From Nocardioides jiangsuensis (lineage in GTDB: Bacteria > Actinomycetota > Actinomycetes > Propionibacteriales > Nocardioidaceae): a DNA stretch of 64,000 nt. A model generated the notes under the pieces. It was not told where the DNA came from. It made no database searches and worked only from the letters and a program-made list of their open reading frames with translations. The stretch covers positions 682,001 to 746,000 of the forward strand of contig NZ_JAIEZQ010000002.1 in NCBI RefSeq assembly GCF_019679455.1, written 5' to 3'. This document shows, one piece after another, positions 30,235 through 38,566 of the stretch (positions are counted from its first letter, which is position 1; each line of letters begins with the position of its first letter). The translations under genes were made by a program, and so were the position numbers.

Positions 30235-30510
30235 CTACTTGGCAGTGGCCTGCTTGAACGCGGCAGCGGCCTTGAAGCCGGGGACCGTGGTCGCGGCGAT
30301 CTGCATGGTCTCGCCGGTCTGCGGGTTGCGCCCCTCGCGGGCGCTGCGCTCACGGGACTCGAACGTGCCGAGCCCGGGGATCTGTACACGCTCGCCTGCC
30401 GCGACCGAAGAGACGACGGTCTCGACGAGTGCCGAGAGCGCGCGGTCGGCCTCAGCCTTGTTCAGCCCTGCGGCCTCGGCAACTGCCTGGACGAGATCGT
30501 CCTTCTTCAT
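30235..30510 (-). CDS. HU-family nucleoid DNA-binding protein
   Basis: This 91-aa histone-like protein binds and bends DNA without strong sequence preference. It has MKKDDLVQAVAEAAGL at the start and the HU signature GRNPQTGETMQIAA followed by VPGFKAAAAFK. The length is that of classical HU, without the Lys-rich tail seen in mycobacterial HupB. ATG 30510 is fixed by AAGGAG seven bases upstream. The frame extends to 30603 through the leader, which holds two inverted repeats. It converges on the PfkB gene. Confidence 0.95.
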   Translation of the reverse strand: MKKDDLVQAVAEAAGLNKAEADRALSALVETVVSSVAAGERVQIPGLGTFESRERSAREGRNPQTGETMQIAATTVPGFKAAAAFKQATAK

Positions 30511-30540
30511 GGTGACTCCTTGTGTCTCGACGTTGGGCGC

Positions 30541-30562
30541 GTCGCCGCCATGAGGCGGCGAC
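30541..30562 (-). repeat. Hairpin in the leader of the HU gene
   Basis: GTCGCCGCC (30541-30549) pairs with GGCGGCGAC (30554-30562) around the four-base loop ATGA. It lies about 30 bases upstream of the HU start codon. It could affect translation or mRNA stability. Confidence 0.5.
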
Positions 30563-30586
30563 CCGGTGGACCGTTTCCGCTCTGCG

Positions 30587-30608
30587 GCTTTGTAAACGTC
30601 CACAAAGC
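30587..30608. promoter_or_regulatory. Inverted repeat upstream of hup
   Basis: GCTTTGT (30587-30593) and ACAAAGC (30602-30608) form a 7-8-7 inverted repeat in an AT-richer patch 77 bases before the HU start. It may be an operator or part of the promoter. Confidence 0.4.
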
Positions 30609-30636
30609 CTGATGCTACAGCGATCCGTGACCCAAG

Positions 30637-30655
30637 TTAGGTAAGCCTTACCTCA
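30637..30655 (+). promoter_or_regulatory. IdeR/DtxR iron box
   Basis: TTAGGTAAGCCTTACCTCA matches the 19-bp IdeR/DtxR consensus at nearly every position and lies 64 bases before the siderophore-binding-protein start. With iron, IdeR would repress the uptake operon. Confidence 0.85.
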
Positions 30656-30671
30656 TCTGGCATGATCCGAC

Positions 30672-30685
30672 TAAGGGGACCCTTA
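30672..30685 (+). promoter_or_regulatory. Second, weaker iron-box-like palindrome
   Basis: TAAGGGGACCCTTA is an inverted repeat sharing the TAAGG and CCTTA arms of the first box, with its own ACC extension. It may be a second IdeR site. Confidence 0.45.
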
Positions 30686-30718
30686 CCTGCCTGTCGGCCC
30701 AGCCTGTCGAGGAGACAC

Positions 30719-31774
30719 ATGCGCATCGCGCCACCACCCACCATCGCCGCCGTGACCGCGGCCCTGCTGCTGACCGTCACGGGCTGCGCCACCGGCCCGG
30801 CCGGCGGCGAGGAGGCCGAGAGCGCGGGCTCCTCGACCGGTGCCGCGGGCGACGCGTTCCCGGTGACCATCGAGCATGCGTTCGGGGAGACCACCATCGA
30901 GTCCGAACCGACCCGGGTCGCGACGGTGTCGTGGGTCAACGCCGACGTGTCCATCGCGCTCGGCGTCGTGCCCGTCGGCATGCCCGCCGACGAGTGGGGC
31001 GGCAACGAGCAGGAGTCCACGCCCTGGAAGGACGCCGCGCTCGAGGAGGCCGGCGCCGCGCTCGGCACCGAGGACGCCCCGCAGCAGTACTCCGAGGCCG
31101 ACGGCGTGAACTACAACGCGATCGCCGAGCTCACCCCCGACGTGATCCTGGCGACCTACTCCGGCCTCACGCAGGAGGAGTACGACAAGCTCTCCAAGAT
31201 CGCCCCGGTCGTCGCCTACCCCGACACCGCCTACGGGACCCCGTGGCAGGAGTCGACCCGGATGATCGGTGAGGCGCTCGGCCGGTCCGCGCAGGCCGAG
31301 CAGCTCGTCGAGGACACCGAGGCGACGATCGAGGAGAAGTCCGCGAGGTACCCGCAGCTCGAGGACACGACGTTCATCTACGGCAACCTCGAGCCGGACA
31401 AGGGCGCGGGCATCAACATCTACACCACCGAGGACAACCGGCCCCGCTTCCTGACCCAGATCGGGATGGAGCAGGCGCCGATCGTCGAGGAGAGCCTCGA
31501 GGGGGACCAGTTCTTCCTCGAGTGGTCCCCGGAGCGCGCCGACGAGCTGGAGTCCGACGTCTTCGTGACGTGGGTGCCCGAGGCGACGACCAAGCAGCAG
31601 ATCGAGCAGGACCCGCTGCTCGGCCAGATCCCGGCCGTGCGCGACGGCGCCCTGGTCGCCGACCCGGACGAGACGCTGACCCTGGCCATCTCCGCGGCCA
31701 GCCCGCTCAGCCTGCCCTGGGCGCTCGACGCGTTCCTTCCTCAGCTCGCTGAGGCCGCGGACAACGCCGGCTGA
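30719..31774 (+). CDS. Ferric-siderophore ABC transporter binding lipoprotein (FepB-like)
   Basis: This 351-aa lipoprotein has the signal TAALLLTVTGC, with lipidation at the Cys. The periplasmic-binding-protein type 2/3 core includes PTRVATVSWVNADVSIALGVVPVG and IAELTPDVILATYSGLTQEEYDKL (separate blocks). It would deliver ferric siderophore to the FecCD permeases. ATG 30719 has GGAG five bases upstream, and the longer frame from 30662 would start inside the promoter region. It is first in a five-gene uptake operon under IdeR-type boxes. No siderophore biosynthesis genes are present in the window. Confidence 0.93.
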   Translation: MRIAPPPTIAAVTAALLLTVTGCATGPAGGEEAESAGSSTGAAGDAFPVTIEHAFGETTIESEPTRVATVSWVNADVSIALGVVPVGMPADEWGGNEQESTPWKDAALEEAGAALGTEDAPQQYSEADGVNYNAIAELTPDVILATYSGLTQEEYDKLSKIAPVVAYPDTAYGTPWQESTRMIGEALGRSAQAEQLVEDTEATIEEKSARYPQLEDTTFIYGNLEPDKGAGINIYTTEDNRPRFLTQIGMEQAPIVEESLEGDQFFLEWSPERADELESDVFVTWVPEATTKQQIEQDPLLGQIPAVRDGALVADPDETLTLAISAASPLSLPWALDAFLPQLAEAADNAG

Positions 31775-31776
31775 GC

Positions 31777-32832
31777 ATGGGGATCTCCACGACCGTCGCG
31801 GCGCGCGGGGGCGGCGTCGCGCAGACCGGGTCCGCTCGCCGGGGTACGGCGCCGGGCTGGGTCCTGCTCGCCGCCGCGCTCGTGCTGCTCGCCTGCGTGG
31901 CGTCCCTCGCGTTCGGCGCCCGACCCCTCTCGTGGGCGACGCTGGTCGAGGCGTGGACGGACTTCGACCCGGCCGACGGCGACCATGCCGTGATCGCCTC
32001 GCGGGTGCCGAGGACCGTCATCGGTCTGCTCGTCGGAGCTGCCCTCGGCCTGGCCGGCGCCGCGATGCAGGGCGTGGCCCGCAACCCGCTGGCCGACCCC
32101 GGGCTGCTCGGCGTGAACGCCGGGGCGGCCCTGGCGGTCGTGGCGGCGATGTTCGTCCTCGGACAGAGCAGCCTCACGTCGCTGGTCTGGTTCGCCGTCC
32201 TCGGCGCCGGCATCGCCGCGGTCGTCGTCTACGCGGTGGCCAGCCTCGGCCGCGAGGGCGCGACGCCGGTCAAGCTGGCCCTGGCCGGGGCGGCGCTGAG
32301 CGCGGGGCTGGCGTCGCTGACGAACGGGGTGCTCGTGACCAGTCAGGAGACCCTCGACGCCTTCCGGTTCTGGCAGATCGGGTCCGTGGCCGGGCGCAGC
32401 TGGGGTGACGTCGCGCCGGTGGTCCCGCTGCTCGCGGTCGGCGCCGTGGTCACCCTGGGCACCGGCCGGGCCCTCAACGGGCTGGCGCTCGGCGACGACC
32501 TCGCCCGCGGCCTGGGCCAGAAGGTGGCGCTGAGCCGAGCAGTGGTGGCCCTGGGTGTCGTGCTGCTCTGCGGCGCGGCCACGGCCGTCGCCGGCCCGAT
32601 CGCCTTCGTCGGGCTGGTCGTGCCGCACGTCGGTCGGGCGCTGGTCGGCGGCGACTACCGGTGGGTGCTGCCGCTCTCGGGCCTCCTCGGGGCCGCGCTG
32701 CTGGTCGGCGCCGACGTCGCCGGACGGCTCGTGCTGCCGCCCAGCGAGGTGCAGGCCGGCGTGATGACCGCCGTCCTCGGTGCGCCCGTCTTCCTCTGGC
32801 TGGTCCGCCGGAGCAGGGGAGTGGCGCTGTGA
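31777..32832 (+). CDS. FecCD-type siderophore ABC permease
   Basis: This 351-aa permease has about nine or ten helices. Family motifs include VPRTVIGLLVGAALGLAGAAMQ, NPLADPGLLGVNAGA and GPIAFVGLVVPHVGRALVG (given as separate blocks). The start is two bases after the binding-protein stop. It forms a heterodimeric channel with the next gene product. Confidence 0.95.
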   Translation: MGISTTVAARGGGVAQTGSARRGTAPGWVLLAAALVLLACVASLAFGARPLSWATLVEAWTDFDPADGDHAVIASRVPRTVIGLLVGAALGLAGAAMQGVARNPLADPGLLGVNAGAALAVVAAMFVLGQSSLTSLVWFAVLGAGIAAVVVYAVASLGREGATPVKLALAGAALSAGLASLTNGVLVTSQETLDAFRFWQIGSVAGRSWGDVAPVVPLLAVGAVVTLGTGRALNGLALGDDLARGLGQKVALSRAVVALGVVLLCGAATAVAGPIAFVGLVVPHVGRALVGGDYRWVLPLSGLLGAALLVGADVAGRLVLPPSEVQAGVMTAVLGAPVFLWLVRRSRGVAL

Positions 32833-33872
32833 GCGTCCTTCTCGACCGGCCCGCGGCGCTGGTCCGGTCCGTGCACCGGGCCCGGCGCCGGCGGGTACGA
32901 CGGACGGTCGCCGCGCTGACTGTCGCGGTGCTCGCGATGTTCCTCGTCGACGTGCTGCTCGGGACGTACACGGTCACCATGCCCGACTTCCTGCGCATCC
33001 TCGGCGGCACGGAGATCCCCGGCGCGAGCTTCATCGTGATGGAGAACAAGCTGCCCCGGGCCGTGGTCGGCCTGCTGGCCGGGGCCGCCTTCGGTGTCTC
33101 CGGGGCGGTCTGCCAGACCCTGCTGCGCAACCCGCTGGCGAGCCCCGACGTCATCGGTGTCACCTCCGGGGCGAGTGCCGCGGCGGTGCTCGGGATCGTC
33201 GTGCTCGGCGTGCGCGGCCAGGGCGTCTCCTGGCTCGCCCTGGCCGGCGGGCTGCTCGTCGCGCTCACCCTCCACGTGATGGCGCGTGGCGGCGGCGCGT
33301 CGTGCCACCGGCTCGTGCTGGTCGGGATCGGCTGCGCCGCGCTGCTCCAGGCGGTGACGTCGTACCTGCTCACCCGGTCCGACATCCGCACCGCCTCGGA
33401 GGTGATGGTGTGGCTGAACGGCTCGCTCAACGACAGCACCTGGGAGCGGGCGGCCCACCTGCTGCTCGCGACCGGGCTGCTGCTCCCGGTCGCCGCGCAT
33501 CTCGCGCACGGGCTGCGCGGGCTCGAGCTCGGCGACGACGCCGCGGCGGGGCTCGGTGTCCCGGTCGCGCGCGTTCGGCTCGGCCTCCTCCTGCTCGCGG
33601 TGGCCCTGGCCGCGGTGGCGACGGCGGCCACGGGCCCGGTCGCGTTCGTGGCCTTCCTGTCCGGTCCGATCGCGCGCCGGCTGCTCGGCGGTGCGGTGTC
33701 GCTGCCGGCTGCGGGCCTCGTCGGCGCGCTCGTCGTGCTGGCCGCGGAGCTCGTCGCCGCGAACCTGGTCCCCGGGGCCGTGCTCCCGGTGGGTGTCGTC
33801 ACCGGTGCCCTGGGGGCGCCGTTCCTGCTCTGGCTCCTGGTGACAGGCAGCCGTGTCGGCCGAGGAGGCTGA
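32829..33872 (+). CDS. FecCD-type siderophore ABC permease, second subunit
   Basis: This 347-aa permease shows LPRAVVGLLAGAAFGVSGA, NPLASPDVIGVTSGA and GPVAFVAFLSGPIARRLLG. The family usually has VAPH in the last motif, and here it reads LSGP. GTG at 32829 overlaps the previous stop (GTGA). The frame extends back to 32661 as a shadow. It is part of the siderophore uptake operon. Confidence 0.94.
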   Translation: MSVLLDRPAALVRSVHRARRRRVRRTVAALTVAVLAMFLVDVLLGTYTVTMPDFLRILGGTEIPGASFIVMENKLPRAVVGLLAGAAFGVSGAVCQTLLRNPLASPDVIGVTSGASAAAVLGIVVLGVRGQGVSWLALAGGLLVALTLHVMARGGGASCHRLVLVGIGCAALLQAVTSYLLTRSDIRTASEVMVWLNGSLNDSTWERAAHLLLATGLLLPVAAHLAHGLRGLELGDDAAAGLGVPVARVRLGLLLLAVALAAVATAATGPVAFVAFLSGPIARRLLGGAVSLPAAGLVGALVVLAAELVAANLVPGAVLPVGVVTGALGAPFLLWLLVTGSRVGRGG

Positions 33873-33875
33873 ACC

Positions 33876-34715
33876 ATGTCCGGACATCACACGCTCGGGG
33901 CCCGCGACCTCACCCTGGGGTACGGCGCCGCGCCGATCGTGGAGGAGCTGTCGCTCACCGTCCCGCGGGGGAAGGTGACCACGATCGTCGGCGCGAACGC
34001 ATGCGGGAAGTCCACCCTGCTGCGCGGGCTGGCCCGTCTCCTGCGACCGGCCGCCGGGCAGGTGCTCCTCGACGGCCGGTCGATCCACGACCTGCCCACC
34101 AGGCAGGTGGCGCGGGTGATGGGTCTGCTGCCGCAGTCGCCGGTGGCCCCGGACGGGCTGACCGTCGTGGACCTCGTCGGGCGCGGGCGCTCCCCGCACC
34201 AGGGCTGGTTCCGGCAGTGGTCCGCCGCCGACGAGACGGCCGTCGCCACGGCCCTGGAGGCGACCGGCACGCTCGACCTCGCGCACCGCACGGTGGACGA
34301 GCTGTCCGGCGGGCAGCGGCAGCGGGTGTGGATCGCGATGGCGCTCGCCCAGGAGACCGACGTGCTGCTGCTCGACGAGCCGACCACGTTCCTCGACGTC
34401 GCGCACCAGGTCGACGTGCTCGATCTCCTCGCCGACCTCAACCAGCGCCGTGGCACGACCGTCGTGGCCGTGCTCCACGACCTGAACCTGGCCGCGCGCT
34501 ACTCCGACCACATGGTCGCCCTCTTGGCGGGCCGGGTCGTCGCCGCCGGCCCTCCGCGCGCCGTGGTCACCGAGGCCACGGTCGGCGACGTGTTCGGGAT
34601 GCGCTGCACGGTGATCGACGACCCGGTGGCGGGCACCCCGCTGGTGATCCCGCTCGGCCGGAAGCAGGCCGGGCCGGCCGCATCCCGAGCCGTCGCCGCG
34701 GGGGCCCGCGCATGA
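33876..34715 (+). CDS. Siderophore ABC transporter ATPase (FecE/FepC-like)
   Basis: This 279-aa ATP-binding subunit energises the two permeases upstream. Walker A is [10 protein letters not shown], the signature is [17 protein letters not shown], Walker B is [12 protein letters not shown] and the switch His is in [14 protein letters not shown]. It starts four bases after the permease stop. Its length fits the family, with a short Ala-rich tail. Confidence 0.96.
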   Translation: MSGHHTLGARDLTLGYGAAPIVEELSLTVPRGKVTTIVGANACGKSTLLRGLARLLRPAAGQVLLDGRSIHDLPTRQVARVMGLLPQSPVAPDGLTVVDLVGRGRSPHQGWFRQWSAADETAVATALEATGTLDLAHRTVDELSGGQRQRVWIAMALAQETDVLLLDEPTTFLDVAHQVDVLDLLADLNQRRGTTVVAVLHDLNLAARYSDHMVALLAGRVVAAGPPRAVVTEATVGDVFGMRCTVIDDPVAGTPLVIPLGRKQAGPAASRAVAAGARA

Positions 34716-35656
34716 TCACCGCGACCGAGGCCACCCCGGCCCTCGCCTTCGACGTCGAGGTGGTCCGCGCCGTACGCCTGTCGCCGACGTTCGTGCGGCT
34801 CACGTTCGGCGGACCCGCCCTCGCCGGCTTCCACCCGTGCGGCCCGGGCGGCCCGCGGGACCTGCGGGTCAAGGTGATGGTGCCCTCCCCGGGCCATCCG
34901 CTCCCGGACCTCTCCGACCTCTCCGAGGGCTGGTACCGGCGGTGGCTGGCGGTCGACGCCGCGGTGCGCGGCGCCATGCGCACGTACACGGTCCGCGCAG
35001 CGCGGCTCGCCGGCCCGGAGCCGACCATCGACGTCGACTTCGTGCTGCACCTCGACGAGCACGGCCGCGGCGGCCCGGCGTCGGCGTGGGCGGCCGCCGC
35101 CCGTCCGGGGGACCGGGTGACCCTGATCGGCCCGAACGCGCACTCCGAGCGCTACGGCGGTATCGAGTGGCGGCCCCCGGCGCCGGACCCGGCGGCCCCG
35201 GTGCGGGTGCTGCTGGCCGGGGACGAGACCGCGGTGCCCGCGATCGCGTCCGTGCTGGAGTCGCTGCCGCCGGGCTACGCGGGCCACGCGCTGCTGGAGG
35301 TGCCCGACCGGGCGGACTTCCAGGACCTCGCGACCGCGTCGGCGGTGGAGGTGCGCTGGCTGGCCCGCGGCGCCCACCCGCACGGCACCCGGCTCGAGGC
35401 GAGCGTCGGCGCGCTCCTGGCCGCCTGCCCGCCGGCGGCGCGCACGGAGCCGGTCGGCTGGGCGGACGTCGACGTCGACGCCGAGCTGCTCTGGGAGAGC
35501 GCGGCGGAGGCCGGCACGGGCCTCTACGCGTGGGTCGCGGGCGAGGCCGGCACGGTGCGCGCGCTGCGCCGGCTGCTGGTGCACGAGCACGGCGTCGACC
35601 GCCGTTCGGTCTCGTTCATGGGCTACTGGCGACGGGGCCGGGCCGCTCCTGCCTGA
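34712..35656 (+). CDS. Siderophore-interacting protein (FAD-binding ferric reductase)
   Basis: This 314-aa ViuB/SIP-type flavoprotein is expected to reduce ferric siderophore inside the cell and release iron. The FAD-binding part has the RTYTVR motif (here [11 protein letters not shown]), [18 protein letters not shown] and an NAD(P)H-binding SIP domain with [19 protein letters not shown]. It ends [16 protein letters not shown] 34712 overlaps the ATPase stop (ATGA). It completes the uptake operon: capture, import and iron release. Confidence 0.93.
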   Translation: MITATEATPALAFDVEVVRAVRLSPTFVRLTFGGPALAGFHPCGPGGPRDLRVKVMVPSPGHPLPDLSDLSEGWYRRWLAVDAAVRGAMRTYTVRAARLAGPEPTIDVDFVLHLDEHGRGGPASAWAAAARPGDRVTLIGPNAHSERYGGIEWRPPAPDPAAPVRVLLAGDETAVPAIASVLESLPPGYAGHALLEVPDRADFQDLATASAVEVRWLARGAHPHGTRLEASVGALLAACPPAARTEPVGWADVDVDAELLWESAAEAGTGLYAWVAGEAGTVRALRRLLVHEHGVDRRSVSFMGYWRRGRAAPA

Positions 35657-35806
35657 CGCCCGTACGGCCCGGGCGGCGCGGCGGAGCACCCGGGCCTACA
35701 CGCGCCGGTTTTGTCCACCATCTGACATGCCCGGACCGGGATGGATGACGCGGAACGGCTCGGGTGTTCTGGGTGGTCGACGTCCCCTACGCACTGGAGC
35801 ATGCCG

Positions 35807-37066
35807 ATGACCACGCTGACCCAGCCCGAACGTGTCGCGGAGCGCGGCCGCCGTACGCCGCCGCCTGCACCCGCCGCGCCGCCCGTCCAGCGCGGCGTGG
35901 CGCTGGCCGGGGTGGCCCTGGCGGCCGGACTGCTTGCGGTGACCCTGGTCACCCAGGGCGTGGCCCAGGCCGCACTGCTGCTGCTCGGGGTCGGCCTCGG
36001 CTTCGGCCTGTTCCACTCGCGGTTCGGGTTCACCTCCGCCTGGCGGCAGCTCGTCGCGGTCGGCCAGGGCAGGGCGCTGCGCGCACACACCCTCCTGATC
36101 GCCACGACCGCGATCCTCTTCGCGCCGTTCCTGTCCGCCGGCGTCAGCCCGACCGGCGTCGACGTCGCCGGCTACGTCTCCCCCGTCGGGGTGGGCCTGC
36201 TCGTCGGCGCCACCCTCTTCGGGTTCGGCATGCAGATCGGCGGCGCGTGCGCCTCCGGCACGCTGTACGCGGTGGGCAGCGGGCACACCGCGATCCTGCT
36301 GACGCTGGGCGGCTTCGTGGCCGGCGCGACCGTCGGTGCGGCGCACATCGGCTGGTGGGAGGAGCGGCCGGCGCTGGAACCGGTCAGCCTGGCCGACGTC
36401 TTCGGCGGGCCGTGGGGCGGCCTCGCGGTCACCCTGGCCGTCCTGGCCCTGATCGCCGGCGCGACGGTGCTCGTCGGCCGGCGCCGGAACCCGCCGCCGG
36501 TCGCCCCGGTCGCGACCGCCACGGGCGTCGCCCGCGCCCTGCGCGGCTCCTGGCCGCTGTGGTTCGGCGCGCTGGCGCTGGCCGTGCTCAACCTCGGCGT
36601 GCTGCTGGTGTCGGGTGCCCCCTGGGGCGTCACCACCGCGTTCGCCCTCTGGGGCTCCAAGGCGGCCGGCGCACTCGGCATCGCCGACCCGTCGACGTGG
36701 GGCTTCTGGTCCGGCGACAAGGCCGCGGTCCTCCAGGGGTCGGTGCTCGCCGAGAGCACCAGCCTGACCAACTTCGGGATCATGACCGGCGCGCTGATCG
36801 CCTCCGCGCTGGCCGGCGCGTTCACCCTCCACCGCCGCGTCCCCGGCCGGCTCGCGGCCGGTGCGGTCGTCGGCGGACTGCTGATGGGGTACGGCGCCCG
36901 ACTGGCCTACGGCTGCAACATCGGGGCCTACCTCGGGGGCATCGCCTCGCTGAGCCTGCACGGCTGGGTGTGGGGCGTCATGGCGCTCCTGGGCACCTGG
37001 ATCGGCCTGCGGGTCCGGCCGTTCTTCGGCCTCTCGCGCCCGCGCGCCGAGGACGGCGTCTGCTGA
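35807..37066 (+). CDS. YeeE/YedE family sulfur-compound transporter
   Basis: This 419-aa polytopic membrane protein resembles the thiosulfate importer YeeE. Both conserved Cys-containing pore loops are present: GGACASGTLYAVGSGH and YGCNIGAYLGGIASLSLHGW. In YeeE these Cys residues relay thiosulfate across the membrane. The C-terminus holds the second repeat. ATG 35807 has GGAG seven bases upstream. ATG 35801 and the frame to 35741 are less likely. No tusA-like partner is adjacent. It may act alone or with sulfur genes elsewhere. Confidence 0.9.
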   Translation: MTTLTQPERVAERGRRTPPPAPAAPPVQRGVALAGVALAAGLLAVTLVTQGVAQAALLLLGVGLGFGLFHSRFGFTSAWRQLVAVGQGRALRAHTLLIATTAILFAPFLSAGVSPTGVDVAGYVSPVGVGLLVGATLFGFGMQIGGACASGTLYAVGSGHTAILLTLGGFVAGATVGAAHIGWWEERPALEPVSLADVFGGPWGGLAVTLAVLALIAGATVLVGRRRNPPPVAPVATATGVARALRGSWPLWFGALALAVLNLGVLLVSGAPWGVTTAFALWGSKAAGALGIADPSTWGFWSGDKAAVLQGSVLAESTSLTNFGIMTGALIASALAGAFTLHRRVPGRLAAGAVVGGLLMGYGARLAYGCNIGAYLGGIASLSLHGWVWGVMALLGTWIGLRVRPFFGLSRPRAEDGVC

Positions 37067-37111
37067 CGCCCCGGGCGACCGGGAGGTCGAGTGACTTCTA
37101 GAGTCGGGGGC

Positions 37112-38377
37112 ATGCTGTCGCGCCGCGTCCCGCCGGTCACCCGGATGCTGCTGGGAGCCAGCGCGATGACGACGCTCGGGACGCTGCCGGTGTTCCTGCT
37201 CAGCTCCCAGTCGGTGTTCGTCCGCTCCGAGCTCGGCTTCGACGAGACCCGGTTCGGGGTGGCGGTCAGTGCCTTCTTCGCGGCCGCCGCCACCACCGCG
37301 CTGCTCGGCGGCGGGCTCGCGGACCGGCTGGGGCGGCGGACCAGCACGGTCGTCGCCGGGCTGGTCGCCGCCGCGGGTGGTCTCGGGGTCGCCCTGGTCG
37401 CGCACTCGTTCCCGGTCCTGGTCGCGCTGATGGTCGTCCTCGGGGTCGCCAACGCGGCCTGCCAGGTGACCTCCAACCTGACCATGGCCCGGGCGGTGCC
37501 GCCGCACCGCCGGGGGCTGGGCTTCGGCGTGAAGCAGTCCGCGATCCCGCTGTCGATCATGGTCGCCGGGCTGGCGGTGCCGACGGTCGGTGTGCTGGTC
37601 GGCTGGCGCGGCACGTTCGTGTTCACCGGCGTCGCCGGGCTGCTCGCGGCGCTGTCGGGTCTGCGCCTGCCGCGCGGCGGGCCGGACCGTGCCCCGGCCG
37701 CCGCCGAGCGGGACGCCCCGTCGATGGCCGCCCTGGTCACCGCGGCGGTGGCGATCACGGTGGCCAGCGCCGCCGCCAACTCGCTGGGAGCCTTCCTGGC
37801 GTCGTGGGGCTTCCGGGTCGGGCTCTCCCCGAGCCAGGCCGGGGTGCTGATGGCGACCGGCAGCGCGCTGAACATCGTGGTCCGGGTCGTCGCCGGCCAC
37901 CTGGCCGACCGCCGGCACGGCCGGAACCTCCCGGTGGTCGCCGTCCAGATGCTCGTCGGCGCGGTCGCGGTCGCGGTGCTCTCGGTCCCGTCGCCGTACG
38001 CCGTGGTCCCGGCCGGGCTGGTCGCGTTCGCGGTGGGCTGGTCGTGGCCGGGACTGCTGCTGTACGCGGTGGTCCGGGTCGGCCGGGACGCGCCGGGGGT
38101 CGCCACGGGGATGGTCCAGGCCGGTGCCTTCGTCGGCGGGGCGGCGGGGCCGGCGCTCTTCGGCGCCCTGGTCGGGGCGACGGGCTACGAGACCGCCTGG
38201 CGGGCCGCCGCGCTGCTGTTCCTGGTCGCGGCGCTGCTGGTGCTCCTCGCCCGGCGGATGTTCATCGCCGACCTGGTGGCCCGTCCGCCGGTCCAGCCGT
38301 TCGGGTACGGCGGTGGCCGGGGGAGTCCTGCGAGGACCACGTCGCGGGGCGTGACCTCCCGCGATTCTGCATCTTGA
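37112..38377 (+). CDS. MFS transporter
   Basis: This major facilitator of about 421 aa has 12 predicted helices. The A-motif-like loop GGGLADRLGRRTSTVVAG follows helix 2, and a second, GHLADRRHGRNLPVV, follows helix 8. The substrate is unknown. ATG 37112 fits a leaderless message, as TAGAGT lies seven bases upstream. GTG 37091, with GGGAGG five bases before it, would add seven residues and is a real alternative. The C-terminus after the last helix is a 40-residue Gly/Arg/Ser tail. Confidence 0.88.
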   Translation: MLSRRVPPVTRMLLGASAMTTLGTLPVFLLSSQSVFVRSELGFDETRFGVAVSAFFAAAATTALLGGGLADRLGRRTSTVVAGLVAAAGGLGVALVAHSFPVLVALMVVLGVANAACQVTSNLTMARAVPPHRRGLGFGVKQSAIPLSIMVAGLAVPTVGVLVGWRGTFVFTGVAGLLAALSGLRLPRGGPDRAPAAAERDAPSMAALVTAAVAITVASAAANSLGAFLASWGFRVGLSPSQAGVLMATGSALNIVVRVVAGHLADRRHGRNLPVVAVQMLVGAVAVAVLSVPSPYAVVPAGLVAFAVGWSWPGLLLYAVVRVGRDAPGVATGMVQAGAFVGGAAGPALFGALVGATGYETAWRAAALLFLVAALLVLLARRMFIADLVARPPVQPFGYGGGRGSPARTTSRGVTSRDSAS

Positions 38378-38389
38378 TGCATTGCAGAA
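38365..38389. repeat. Nested inverted repeats at the MFS stop codon
   Basis: TTCTGCA (38365-38371) and TGCAGAA (38383-38389) form an 11-spaced repeat that overlaps TGCATC-TT-GATGCA (38368-38381). The MFS stop codon lies inside. It could be a weak terminator or an operator. No regulator gene is adjacent. Confidence 0.4.
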
Positions 38390-38519
38390 GCGTGCACCGC
38401 CAATGTGCAGACGATCCGCCCGACGAGCCGTCACTCTGGAGTCACGAGATCAGGTCGAAGAGAGTCACCCCCCCCGACCATTCGACCCATGGCCATCCCC
38501 CCGGCCGATCTCCGTATCG

Positions 38520-38553
38520 CGAGGGCAGTCCCCATCCCCAGGGACTGCCCTCG
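38520..38553 (-). terminator. Hairpin terminator of phoD
   Basis: CGAGGGCAGTCCC (38520-38532 reading outward) pairs with GGGACTGCCCTCG (38541-38553), a 13-bp perfect stem with an eight-base loop. It begins 14 bases after the minus-strand stop at 38567. Confidence 0.8.
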
Positions 38554-38566
38554 ATGCGTTTCCGGG

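Noticed and set aside
35696-38434. 912-codon open frame on the minus strand
   Set aside because: It lies opposite the YeeE-like and MFS genes and reads as low-complexity Arg/Asp/Gly/His-rich sequence with no domain. It is a shadow of GC-rich coding DNA.
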